Below, one piece after another: positions 41,851-50,310 of a DNA stretch of 64,000 nt (its first letter is position 1; the number at the start of each line of letters is the position of its first letter). The notes beneath the pieces were generated by a model, which saw nothing but the letters and a program-made list of their open reading frames with translations, was not told where the DNA came from and searched no databases. Position numbers and translations under genes: made by a program. The DNA comes from Azophilus sp965199705 (GTDB taxonomy: Bacteria > Pseudomonadota > Gammaproteobacteria > Pseudomonadales > Azotimanducaceae): NCBI GenBank assembly GCA_965199705.1, contig OZ241359.1, forward strand, positions 1,984,001 to 2,048,000, written 5' to 3'.

Positions 41851-44800
41851 AATCCGTGATCGACGCGGCGCTGAACCGCGCCAAGACCAGCCTGCTGGTG
41901 CTCATCATGCTGACCATCGCCGGCTTGATCGCGCGCACCGCCATCCCGATCGCCAACGAGCCGGACATACAAGTGCCGTTTTTCGTGGTGACGATCATGC
42001 ACGAGGGCATATCACCCGAAGACTGCGAGCGGCTGCTGGTGATGCCCATGGAGGTGGCGCTGCGCACGCTGGAAGGGGTGGATGAATTTACGGCCTACGC
42101 CTCCGAGGGCGCCGCCACGATCATGGTGGAGTTCGAGGCGGATACCGATCTCGACCAGGCGCTGCTGGACCTGCGCGACGCGGTGGATCGCGCCAAACCG
42201 GAAATGCCGAGCAGCATCGAAGAACCCATCATCCAGGAGCAGACCACCGACGACTTTCCCATCCTGCAGATCAATCTGGTGGGCGACGGCGTGCCGGAAC
42301 GGGTGCTCTATGACCTGACGCTCACGCTGCGCGACCGCATCGAGATGATTCCTGACGTGCTCGACGCCAGCCTGCAGGGCAATCGCGAAGAAGTGCTGGA
42401 AGCGATCATAGACCCGGAGGCGCTGGAAGCGCATCGGATTTCCAATGAGGCCCTGCTCGACACCCTGACCCGCAACAACCGGCTGATTGCCGCTGGCAGT
42501 CTGGACACTGGCAGGGGTCGATTTCCGGTAAAGATTCCCAGCCTGATTGACAAACCGCAGGACCTTTTCGACCTGCCGGTGAAGGTGGACGGCGACACGG
42601 TGGTCACGGTGGGTGACGTCGCCGAGGTGCGCAAGACCTTCAAGGACCGGATGTACTACGCCCGGGTCAACGGCTCGGACGCGATTTCGCTCAATGTCAT
42701 CCGGCGCACCGGCGCCAACATCGTCGATACGATTGCCCAGGCCAAGGCGGTGGTGGATGAATTTCGCGCGCTGGTGCCGAAGCAGGTAGATGTGTTCTAT
42801 ACCCAGGACCAGTCGCCCTGGGCGATTCAGCAGGTGACGGAGTTGCAGGGCAACATCTTCACCGCCCTGACTCTGGTGATGGTGCTGGTCGTGGCCGCGA
42901 TGGGCTTTCGCAGTGGCCTGATCGTCGGCCTCGGCATTCCGTTTTCATTGTTGTTCTCGCTGATTTTCCTGTACGCGATCGGCTACACCTTCAACTTCAT
43001 GGTGATGTTCGGGATGCTGCTCGCGCTCGGCATGTTGATCGACGGCGCCATCGTCGTCACCGAGTACGCCGACCGCAAGATGACCGAAGGCTTCAAGCGT
43101 CGCAGCGCCTATGCGCTGGCCGCCAAACGCATGTTCTGGCCGGTGACGGCGTCCATCGCCACCACCCTCGCCGCCTTTCTGCCGCTGGTGTTCTGGCCAG
43201 GGGTTCCGGGCAAGTTCATGGGTTATCTGCCAATCACCGTGTTCATGGTGCTCACCGGTTCGCTGCTGTACGCACTGGTGTTCGGGCCGGTGATCGGCTC
43301 CCTGATCGGGCGCCCCGGCAGCCGCGACGCGGCCTCCGTGGAAACCCTGAAACAGCTGGAAGAAGGCGACCCCACACAGCTGCGCTCGCTCACCGGCCTC
43401 TACGCCCGGGTGTTGCAGAAGGCCGCTCGCCATTGCTGGATCAGTTTCGGGGTCACCCTCGCGGTGGTTTTCGGCGTGTTCACGCTGTACGGCAAGTTCG
43501 GCACTGGCATGTCGTTCTTTTCGGATTCGGAAAGCCTCTGGGCGATGGTGGATGTGCGCGCCAGAGGTAATCTGTCCACACAGGAAATCGACGCCCTGAC
43601 GCGCGAGGCAGAGGCCGAGATACTCGAAGTGCCAGGCCTCAAGGACCTGAACGTGTTTACCCGCTTGCCGGGGGATTCAGGGAATAGCGACAGCCGCGAT
43701 GTGATCGCCCGGATGTTCATGGAGTTCGTGCCGGAGGCTGACCGCGACCGAACCGCCACCAGCCTGATGGAAGAAATCCGAGAGCGCACGCAAACGCTTG
43801 TCGGCATTGAGGTCGAAATCCGGGCGATGCAGCAAGGCCCACCGTCCGGGCGCGACATCGAGATTGAATTCGCCAGCCATGAGAAGGGTCTGCTGGCGTC
43901 GGCGGTGGCCAGGGTGCGGGCGCACGTGGAAGCCGAGGTCACCGGGCTGCGCAGCATCTCCGACACCCGCTCCCTGCCGGGCATCGAATGGAGCCTGGAG
44001 GTGGATCGCGCCGAGGCAGCCATCTATGGCGCAGACGTGCTATCGGTGGGCATCGCCACCCAACTGGTGACGAACGGCGTCAAGGTTGGCGAATATCGGC
44101 CGGATCGGTCAGACGACGCAGTGGACATTCGCGTGCGCTACCCCTATGCCGAGCGGCGCATGGCCATGCTGGACGAGATTCGCATCAGCACGGCCCGGGG
44201 GCTTGTCCCCATCTCCAATTTCGTGCAACGCAAGGCGATACAGCGCACGGACACCATTCAGCGGGTGAATGGCATACCGGTGATGTACTTGCGGGCAGAC
44301 GTGGACCCAGGCGTGCTGGCCGACGACAAGGTGCAGGAGCTCGACGCCTGGCTGGCGACCCAGACCTTCGATCCGGCGCTCAGTATTCGATTCCGGGGCA
44401 CCAATGAAGAACAGCAGGAGTCCATTTCCTTCGTGTATGTGGCTTTCTCGCTGTCCTTGCTGTTGATGTTCGTTCTGCTGGTTACCCAGTTCAACAGCTT
44501 CTATCAGTCCACGCTGATCCTGTTTGCGGTGGTGTTGTCCACGGCTGGCGTCCTGGCCGGCCTGATGATTACCGGCAATCCTTTCAGCGCGATACTCACC
44601 GGCATCGGCGTCGTCGCCCTGGCCGGTATCGTGGTGAACAACAACATCGTGCTCATCGACACCTACAACCATCTGCGCCGGGAGCACCCGGAACTGGATC
44701 GGATCACGCTGATCGTGCGCACCGGCGCGCAGCGGTTGCGCCCGGTAATGCTCACCACGGCCACGACCGTGCTTGGGATGCTGCCGCTGGCCAGCAACTT

Positions 44801-45056
44801 CAGCATCGACATCATCAATCGCACCGTCGCCTATGGCAGCATGCTGTCCTCGTTCTGGGTGCCGCTGTCCCAGGCCATCGTGTCCGGCCTCACCTTCTCG
44901 ACCCTGCTGACCCTGGTGGCGACGCCGGCCATGCTCGCGTTGCCGGGCACGCGCGTGATCGGCGCCTTGCGCGCCCTGCCAGACCTGATCTCGACGTTGA
45001 CAAGCCGAATCCGGCAACGCCTCGGACGAGACGCGCCGGCCACCGCCAATCCCTGA
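41847..45056 (+). CDS. RND-family efflux transporter inner-membrane pump
   Basis: This 1069-aa AcrB/MexF-superfamily proton-driven pump overlaps the adaptor gene by 4 bp. The first helix (SLLVLIMLTIAGLIARTAIP) is followed by the periplasmic porter domain. The TM4 GMLLALGMLIDGAIVVTEYADRK carries the conserved acidic residue for proton relay. Duplicated second-half motifs follow, including GIVVNNNIVLIDTYNHLRRE and RLRPVMLTTATTVLGMLPL. The NEPDIQVPFFVV-type sequence suggests the broader export group rather than classic AcrB. Substrates are unknown, and no outer-membrane channel gene is present in the window. Confidence 0.88.
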   Translation: MKSVIDAALNRAKTSLLVLIMLTIAGLIARTAIPIANEPDIQVPFFVVTIMHEGISPEDCERLLVMPMEVALRTLEGVDEFTAYASEGAATIMVEFEADTDLDQALLDLRDAVDRAKPEMPSSIEEPIIQEQTTDDFPILQINLVGDGVPERVLYDLTLTLRDRIEMIPDVLDASLQGNREEVLEAIIDPEALEAHRISNEALLDTLTRNNRLIAAGSLDTGRGRFPVKIPSLIDKPQDLFDLPVKVDGDTVVTVGDVAEVRKTFKDRMYYARVNGSDAISLNVIRRTGANIVDTIAQAKAVVDEFRALVPKQVDVFYTQDQSPWAIQQVTELQGNIFTALTLVMVLVVAAMGFRSGLIVGLGIPFSLLFSLIFLYAIGYTFNFMVMFGMLLALGMLIDGAIVVTEYADRKMTEGFKRRSAYALAAKRMFWPVTASIATTLAAFLPLVFWPGVPGKFMGYLPITVFMVLTGSLLYALVFGPVIGSLIGRPGSRDAASVETLKQLEEGDPTQLRSLTGLYARVLQKAARHCWISFGVTLAVVFGVFTLYGKFGTGMSFFSDSESLWAMVDVRARGNLSTQEIDALTREAEAEILEVPGLKDLNVFTRLPGDSGNSDSRDVIARMFMEFVPEADRDRTATSLMEEIRERTQTLVGIEVEIRAMQQGPPSGRDIEIEFASHEKGLLASAVARVRAHVEAEVTGLRSISDTRSLPGIEWSLEVDRAEAAIYGADVLSVGIATQLVTNGVKVGEYRPDRSDDAVDIRVRYPYAERRMAMLDEIRISTARGLVPISNFVQRKAIQRTDTIQRVNGIPVMYLRADVDPGVLADDKVQELDAWLATQTFDPALSIRFRGTNEEQQESISFVYVAFSLSLLLMFVLLVTQFNSFYQSTLILFAVVLSTAGVLAGLMITGNPFSAILTGIGVVALAGIVVNNNIVLIDTYNHLRREHPELDRITLIVRTGAQRLRPVMLTTATTVLGMLPLASNFSIDIINRTVAYGSMLSSFWVPLSQAIVSGLTFSTLLTLVATPAMLALPGTRVIGALRALPDLISTLTSRIRQRLGRDAPATANP

Positions 45057-45071
45057 TCCGAGAGAACGCTG

Positions 45072-46013
45072 ATGTCACTCGCGCTCGGTGCTCATGTAGG
45101 GCAGCAGAACATCTCCATGCCGACGCTGCGCAAACTCTGGCGGCGTCTCGACCGTTGCGGCATGGACTGGATTTCGGCCTGGGACCACTTCTACGAGGCG
45201 CCACCCAAGAACGGCAGCGAGCCACATTTCGAGACGCTTGCCACCCTGGGCGCAATGGCGGCAGAAACAGAGCAGGCCCGCATCGGCTGTCTGGTGTTCT
45301 ATGTCGGATACCGGAATCCGGCGCTGCTGGCGAAGGCGGCCACCACCCTGGACCACATTACCGGCGGGCGTTTCGAGATCGGCCTCGGCGCCGGCTGGCA
45401 CATCTGGGAGGCCACCGCCTACGGCTACCCCTTCCCGGATATCGGCACCCGTCTGGACATGCTGGAAGAAGCCGCGCAGATCATTCGCGGTATGCTCACG
45501 CAGCCAAGAACCAACTTCAACGGTCGGCACTTCCAGGTGGTGGACGCGAGTTGCCTGCCGCGTCCGGTGCAGGCCCGGCTACCCATCTGGATTGGCGGCA
45601 CGGGCGAGAAACGCACCTTGAAGATCGTCGCCGAGCAGGCGGATGGCTGGAACGCCCTGTATCTTTCCGCGGACGAGTTTGCGCGCTTGAATGGCGTGCT
45701 GGGTGAGTGGTGCGAGGCCATCGGCCGGGACCCGGCCGGTATCCGGCGCAGCGTCAATCTGATGTTCCACATGGGCCTGAACGAGGCGGAGGTGGCGCGC
45801 GAGCGCGAGGCCATTGCCGAGGATTGGGGGCCGATGGCAAGCCGGGTGATGGACGGCGCCCTGCTTTGCACGCCAGATCAGGCCGTGGAAACCCTGGCCC
45901 GCTACCTGGCGGCGGGCGCCGACGAGATCAACATCGCCCTGCGCGCGCCCTGGCGCGAAGAGGCGCTGGACGCCTATCTCACGGAGGTGATGCCTCAGCT
46001 CCGGGCGCTCTGA
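45072..46013 (+). CDS. LLM-class flavin-dependent oxidoreductase
   Basis: This 313-aa luciferase-like monooxygenase-fold protein starts at ATG 45072. Typical blocks are SAWDHFYE near residue 40, FETLATLGAMAAETEQARIGCLV, ATTLDHITGGRFEIGLGAGWH and RLPIWIGGTGEKRTLKIVAEQADGWN. It uses FMN or possibly F420, and the F420-dependent subgroup looks similar, so the cofactor is not settled by sequence. It lies 15 bp after the RND gene and may share its transcript. The substrate is unknown. Confidence 0.85.
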   Translation: MSLALGAHVGQQNISMPTLRKLWRRLDRCGMDWISAWDHFYEAPPKNGSEPHFETLATLGAMAAETEQARIGCLVFYVGYRNPALLAKAATTLDHITGGRFEIGLGAGWHIWEATAYGYPFPDIGTRLDMLEEAAQIIRGMLTQPRTNFNGRHFQVVDASCLPRPVQARLPIWIGGTGEKRTLKIVAEQADGWNALYLSADEFARLNGVLGEWCEAIGRDPAGIRRSVNLMFHMGLNEAEVAREREAIAEDWGPMASRVMDGALLCTPDQAVETLARYLAAGADEINIALRAPWREEALDAYLTEVMPQLRAL

Positions 46014-46114
46014 TCGGCCATCGCCTGCACAGGACGGCTGCGCGGGTCAGCAAGAAGTCGGTTCAGTCGGCCTGCTGTCTCAATACCCGGGCCAGCACAA
46101 TCGCCGGGGCGATC

Positions 46115-46507
46115 TCAGGACACCGAGAAGAATCTGCCCGCCTTGCCGCCAGCGCGTTTGCCGCCATCATCGGCCTTGGCCAGGCAACTGTACTCGGCCA
46201 GCACCGGAATCATGGCAAAGGCGCTCAGAAGCTGGCCAAAGATCGGCAGGTGCACGGCGTACCAGTCTTCGGAGAGCATGGTCGTCGCCTGAAAGAAGCC
46301 GGCAAAGAAAAAGAACAGGCACAGGGTAGCCGCAAACGCCAGAAGCCGTGCCGACACCTGGTTGATGCCCGGCACGAGGCTGAGGAAGGCAAGCCCGGAT
46401 GCGGCCCCGTACATCCAGATGAGCAATAGTGAACAGCCGGGAACGCCCAGATGCAGCAAGGCCAGAAAGGCCAGGCCGCAACCAATCAGCCCGTTGATGT
46501 AGAACAT
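46115..46507 (-). CDS. Small membrane protein of unknown function
   Basis: This 130-aa protein has about four hydrophobic segments (GLIGCGLAFLALLHLG, LIWMYGAASGLAFLSLV, LLAFAATLCLFFFFAGFF and LLSAFAMIPVLAEY). A basic tail (DDGGKRAGGKAGRFF) follows the last one. No domain is recognised. A good sigma-70 promoter precedes it at 46603-46575. It is convergent with the LLM gene and downstream of, but separately promoted from, the P450 gene. Confidence 0.6.
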   Translation of the reverse strand: MFYINGLIGCGLAFLALLHLGVPGCSLLLIWMYGAASGLAFLSLVPGINQVSARLLAFAATLCLFFFFAGFFQATTMLSEDWYAVHLPIFGQLLSAFAMIPVLAEYSCLAKADDGGKRAGGKAGRFFSVS

Positions 46508-46574
46508 GCCGAAATTCGGATCATGGCGCCTGGCCGCATATCACACCAAGTCGCTCTGCGGGTTCGGGCTGCCT

Positions 46575-46603
46575 ATATTGTGTAAAGGTCGGCTTCGGGT
46601 CAA
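46575..46603 (-). promoter_or_regulatory. Sigma-70-type promoter upstream of the 46115-46507 gene
   Basis: On the minus strand TTGACC (46603-46598) and CAATAT (46580-46575) are separated by 17 bp, leaving a leader of about 60 nt before ATG 46507. A 12-bp palindrome AGCGCAAGCGCT (46603-46614) adjoins the -35 box and could bind a regulator. Confidence 0.5.
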
Positions 46604-46661
46604 GCGCAAGCGCTGCAAGTCGTCGCATCATCGGGCCGCCTTGTCGCAGCATTATCGCCCC

Positions 46662-47972
46662 TCAGGCGGCTCGTTGCCGGAAGCTGATCTGCAAGGACGG
46701 CAGATTGCGCAGGATGAAGCTCGGCTCGGCCTGTGGCGTGCAGCCGGGGGCCAGGCGAAAGCCAGCGAGTTCTTCGAGCACGGCGGCGAAACCGAGGTTC
46801 AACTCCAGGCGCGCCAGCGGCGCGCCGATGCAATAGTGTACGCCGGAGCCGAAGGCAAGCTGCATACCGGCCTTGGGGCGATGAATGTCGGCCTGGTCCG
46901 GGTTCTCGAACTGGCGCTCGTCGCGGTTGGCGGCGGCGAAGCTCAGCTGCACCATGTCGCCTGCCCGCAATGACACGCCGCCAAGCTCGGTATCGCGGGT
47001 GACCACCCGGGGCAGCCCCTGAACCGGCGCATCCATGCGCAGGGCTTCCTCCACGAAGGTGCGAATCAGGCGCGCATCGCCGCGAATCTCGTCTTCCAGA
47101 CCCGGATTGAGACATAGCAGCAACATGCCCCAACCGAAGGCGCTGGTCGTGGTTTCGTGCCCCGCCACCAGGAACTGATTGAGAACACTGAGCATCTCGC
47201 CATGGGTCAGCAACCGGTCCTCATCCTGAAGACGGCTGTTCGCCAGAATGCTGATCATGTCGTCCTGCGGTTGCCGGCGACGCGCCTCGGCGAGACCGAT
47301 CAGAAGGTTTTGCAGGCCGAGCGCCAGCTGGCCTCGATGCAAAAGCTCTTCCGGCGTCAGAATGGACAGCCGCAGGCCGCCGGCAGCGGCAGTGGCAGCC
47401 TCATCGAACAGGGCGCGGTCGGCGTCTGGAATGCCGAGCCGGTCGCCGATGATGCGCAGTGGCACAAGGTTGGCAAAACCGGCCATAAAATCCGCCTGGC
47501 GGGCGCCGTCCGGCCCGGCCTCGGATACGGCCAGCAGATTGTCAAGGCTCTCGCGCACCACCTGCTGCACCTGCGGTTCGCTCTTGCGCACCTCGGAGCC
47601 GGTGAACAGACGCGCCACCAGGGAGCGATAACGGGTATGTTCCGGCTCATCCAGCGTCAACATGGTCGGTGGGATGGCGACCATGCGCGATTCGATTTCC
47701 AGCAACTGCTGCTGAATCTCGGGCGGCGCCGAGTCGAACTGGATCTTGCGCGAGCGGGCGAGGAAGCCGTCGAATCGACTGGAATAGGTTTCCGTGTCGC
47801 GGATCGCCTGGCGCACCAGATCGTAGCGGGTGATCACATACGCGCCGAACAGGGGCTCGAAGTGCACTGGCGCCTGCTCCCGCAGCACCTTGAAGGCATT
47901 GTAGGGATCCACCAGATTGGCGGGGTCGAAGAGCGAGATCCCGGCGGCAGGCGCCTCTTCGGTAGCTGGCAT
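46662..47972 (-). CDS. Cytochrome P450
   Basis: This 436-aa heme-thiolate monooxygenase has the I-helix AGHETTTSAF oxygen-activation motif and the ExxR salt bridge within FVEEALRMD. The heme-binding loop FGSGVHYCIGAPLAR contains the cysteine ligand. The N-terminus lacks a membrane anchor, as in soluble bacterial class I P450s that need a ferredoxin and reductase, neither of which is encoded nearby. Its start lies 3 bp after the Rieske oxygenase stop, so the two are co-transcribed and probably act in one pathway. Length is normal and the substrate unknown. Confidence 0.9.
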   Translation of the reverse strand: MPATEEAPAAGISLFDPANLVDPYNAFKVLREQAPVHFEPLFGAYVITRYDLVRQAIRDTETYSSRFDGFLARSRKIQFDSAPPEIQQQLLEIESRMVAIPPTMLTLDEPEHTRYRSLVARLFTGSEVRKSEPQVQQVVRESLDNLLAVSEAGPDGARQADFMAGFANLVPLRIIGDRLGIPDADRALFDEAATAAAGGLRLSILTPEELLHRGQLALGLQNLLIGLAEARRRQPQDDMISILANSRLQDEDRLLTHGEMLSVLNQFLVAGHETTTSAFGWGMLLLCLNPGLEDEIRGDARLIRTFVEEALRMDAPVQGLPRVVTRDTELGGVSLRAGDMVQLSFAAANRDERQFENPDQADIHRPKAGMQLAFGSGVHYCIGAPLARLELNLGFAAVLEELAGFRLAPGCTPQAEPSFILRNLPSLQISFRQRAA

Positions 47973-47975
47973 GGC

Positions 47976-49313
47976 TCAGGGCGCCAGGTAGTCGGCCAGC
48001 CGCGTATGGAAATGGCGCAGCTTGGTTTCCTGATAACTGGCCAGCACCACCTCGTCATACTGGGCCGACTCCAGGCCCAACTGCACCTGCGGCAGGTTGA
48101 ATGTATCTTGGGTGAATACTTTGGCCAGCAGCCCGAGTTCGGCGGCGTCCGTCCAGGGTTCATCCGCATCCAGCAGACGCATGGGCGCCGGGTCCGGGCG
48201 CTCGCCGACGAAGGGGCTCAGGTAGTAGCACTCCATCAGGGAGCGGTCGTGACGATTCTGCCAAGGCCGGAATCGATAGACGATGCGGTTGTAGCCGCCC
48301 CAGGGATGGAAGTTGGGAAAGAGTGTGTAGTAGATGCTGTCACAAACGCTGGCGTCGCTGATGGTCGTGCCCGGCGGCACAGCCGCGGCCAGGCCCTGAC
48401 GGCTGGCCTCGGCCATCATCGAGCGGGCGGTCATGCCCGCCGGCACTCTGGGCGCCGGCAGATCGTCCAGATGGCGCATCATCACCGATTCGAACCGCTC
48501 CTGCTCATCCACATCCCGGCGCAGATGCGGGCTCGGCGTGCCGTTTGGCGTGATGGCGCGGGAGAAGTTGCCCCAGGCGTCGTATTGGCTGTTTTCATCG
48601 CCGATGCCGGCGAGTATCTGCGGATGCGTGTGGATCACATGGAAGGCTTCCATGAACGCTTCCTGACAGAGCTTCCAATTGCAGCGCATGATCTTGCCGA
48701 CATGCGCCTCGATATAGCGGTCTTCAGGCGGCCAGGCGGCGAAGTGCTGCGGCAGGTCACCGAGGAAATCCGCCAGGGGTTCGGCATTCATGTCCATGTT
48801 GATGAACACCCAGCCACCCCAGGTTTCGCAACGCACCGGCGTGAGCGTGAAGTTGTCGCGATCAATGTGCGGGAAGTCCCAGCCAGAGGTGATGCTGCGC
48901 AGGCTGCCATCCAGATGCCAGCTGAAACCATGAAACGGACAGATGAAACTGGCGGCGTGCCCTGCCCGATCACAGAGCCGACGCCCCCGGTGCCGGCAGA
49001 CATTGTGATGCGCCGCAATCCCGTTGCGCGTGCACACGACGATGATCGAGAAGCGCCCGATTTCGTACAGCACATGATCGCCCACATCCGGAATCTCCTC
49101 CTCCCGGCAGGCCATCTGCCACACCCGTGGCCAGAGCTTCTGCATTTCCAGGTCATGGAAATCCCGGGTGATGTAGCGGTGCACTGGCACAGAAACCAGA
49201 GGCGACCGATACACGCTCTCCCAGGTCAGACAGGGTTCTGGCGGTACGGCGTCCTGGTGGATCAGATCCTGATAGGAAATGCCTGCCGAACGCATGTCTT
49301 CAGCTTCACTCAT
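47976..49313 (-). CDS. Rieske-type aromatic ring-hydroxylating oxygenase, alpha subunit
   Basis: This 445-aa protein starts at ATG 49313 after GGAGGC. The Rieske 2Fe-2S cluster is bound by CRHRGRRLC and CPFHGFSWH (C-x-H and C-x2-H). The catalytic domain shows the mononuclear iron motif around EAFMEAFHVIHTHPQ. No beta subunit or reductase is adjacent, so it may be an alpha-only oxygenase. Together with the P450 immediately downstream it suggests oxidation of an aromatic, steroid-like or terpenoid substrate (inference). Confidence 0.88.
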   Translation of the reverse strand: MSEAEDMRSAGISYQDLIHQDAVPPEPCLTWESVYRSPLVSVPVHRYITRDFHDLEMQKLWPRVWQMACREEEIPDVGDHVLYEIGRFSIIVVCTRNGIAAHHNVCRHRGRRLCDRAGHAASFICPFHGFSWHLDGSLRSITSGWDFPHIDRDNFTLTPVRCETWGGWVFINMDMNAEPLADFLGDLPQHFAAWPPEDRYIEAHVGKIMRCNWKLCQEAFMEAFHVIHTHPQILAGIGDENSQYDAWGNFSRAITPNGTPSPHLRRDVDEQERFESVMMRHLDDLPAPRVPAGMTARSMMAEASRQGLAAAVPPGTTISDASVCDSIYYTLFPNFHPWGGYNRIVYRFRPWQNRHDRSLMECYYLSPFVGERPDPAPMRLLDADEPWTDAAELGLLAKVFTQDTFNLPQVQLGLESAQYDEVVLASYQETKLRHFHTRLADYLAP

Positions 49314-49368
49314 CTTGCCTCCTCAAGCCTCAAGGCAGCCGGCATTTGCCGGACGTGCACGGCGCACC

Positions 49369-49384
49369 GCAATATCCGGGCTAG
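49369..49384 (-). repeat. Dispersed 16-bp motif, copy 2
   Basis: This copy (GCAATATCCGGGCTAG on the + strand) is identical to 31278-31293. On the minus strand it again contains the TAG stop of the upstream gene (49381-49590) and precedes the next gene (Rieske oxygenase, start 49313). Confidence 0.7.
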
Positions 49385-49590
49385 CGATTGCGACGCACAT
49401 TATCCGAAGCCGTCAGTTGCGGCCCGGCCAACCAGAGAAGCATGTGCGGATCCGCCGAGCGCAGGGCGCCGGCCACATGCGCACCGTCGTAGCGAAAGGT
49501 GCCGACCAGGCCGTTGTTGTCCACGTCCACCAGGCCGTCGTCACGCAATCTGTACAGGGCGCCAGTCATGGGGTGCCTGAGTACCGGCAT
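49381..49590 (-). CDS. Small protein upstream of the Rieske/P450 pair
   Basis: This 69-aa frame begins MPVLRHPMTGALYRLRDDGL and continues VDVDNNGLVGTFRYDGAHVAG. It has an AAAGG-type site about 12 nt upstream, somewhat distant. The sequence is polar, with no signal or helix pattern, and looks like a single small beta-rich domain. It lies 67 bp upstream of the Rieske gene on the same strand. I do not recognise it; a role as accessory to the oxygenase is only positional inference. Its TAG stop falls inside the 16-bp repeat at 49369. Confidence 0.5.
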   Translation of the reverse strand: MPVLRHPMTGALYRLRDDGLVDVDNNGLVGTFRYDGAHVAGALRSADPHMLLWLAGPQLTASDNVRRNR

Positions 49591-49665
49591 GTGCGAAATA
49601 ACCTTTCAACCATCCCCGGCGGGAACGGAGAGACCATGATACGACTACATCCCGACCATCTCAAC

Positions 49666-49700
49666 ACACACACACCGGCCCGACACACACACCGGCCCGA
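49666..49700 (+). repeat. 17-bp tandem duplication with CA-dinucleotide runs
   Basis: Two copies of a 17-bp unit (ACACACACACCGGCCCG) lie in direct succession about 25-60 bp upstream of the Nudix gene. Dinucleotide runs of this kind are prone to slippage and could alter promoter spacing. Confidence 0.7.
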
Positions 49701-49725
49701 CATCGCATCAGGTATGATGCAACGG

Positions 49726-50310
49726 ATGACCTACTGCAGCCGTTGCGGCAAACCCACTGTCTCCAAGATTCCTGCGGGCGACAACCGGGTTCGGGACGTC
49801 TGTGGCCAATGCGGCGCCATCCACTATCAGAATCCGCGCATCATCGTTGGCTGCCTGGCGCTGGCCGGGCCGGCAGGCGCGGAGCGCGTGCTGCTGTGCC
49901 AACGCGGCATCGAGCCACGCAAGCACTTCTGGACGCTGCCGGCTGGATTCATGGAAAACGGAGAATCCTGCGAGTCGGGCGCCGCCCGCGAGACGCTGGA
50001 GGAAGCCTGCGCCCGCGTCGAGATCGCGCATCTCTACACAGTGTTCAGCCTGCCGCACATCTCACAGGTCTATCTCTTCTACCGTGCCCACTTGACAGAT
50101 CAGCAGTTCGCAGCCGGCGAGGAATCCCTGGATGCGCGGCTCTTCGCAGAAGCCGACATCCCCTGGTCGGACCTGGCCTTTCCTGTGGTCACCCGCACGC
50201 TGCAACGCTATTTCGAGGATCGGCCCTCGGGCCACTTCCCGGCGCATACCGAGACGATTCTGCGCCGACCGCCCCCCGCCACTCAGTCCAGCGCCCGCCG
50301 GGCATTGTAG
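49726..50310 (+). CDS. Nudix hydrolase with N-terminal zinc ribbon
   Basis: This 194-aa protein has an N-terminal Cys4 zinc ribbon (YCSRCGKP and VCGQCGAIHY) followed by a Nudix domain. Its box GFMENGESCESGAARETLEEACARV follows G-x5-E-x7-RE-x-x-EE, with Cys at the usual second Gly as in many zinc-ribbon Nudix proteins. It hydrolyses a nucleoside-diphosphate-linked substrate, unspecified. The start could also be ATG 49714 or 49717, four or three codons earlier. It overlaps the convergent purL gene by 28 bp. Confidence 0.85.
   Translation: MTYCSRCGKPTVSKIPAGDNRVRDVCGQCGAIHYQNPRIIVGCLALAGPAGAERVLLCQRGIEPRKHFWTLPAGFMENGESCESGAARETLEEACARVEIAHLYTVFSLPHISQVYLFYRAHLTDQQFAAGEESLDARLFAEADIPWSDLAFPVVTRTLQRYFEDRPSGHFPAHTETILRRPPPATQSSARRAL

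Noticed and set aside
47157..49580. An 807-codon plus-strand open frame
   Set aside because: It is antisense to the clearly recognisable P450 and Rieske genes and has the His/Gln/Arg-rich composition of a GC-rich shadow frame.
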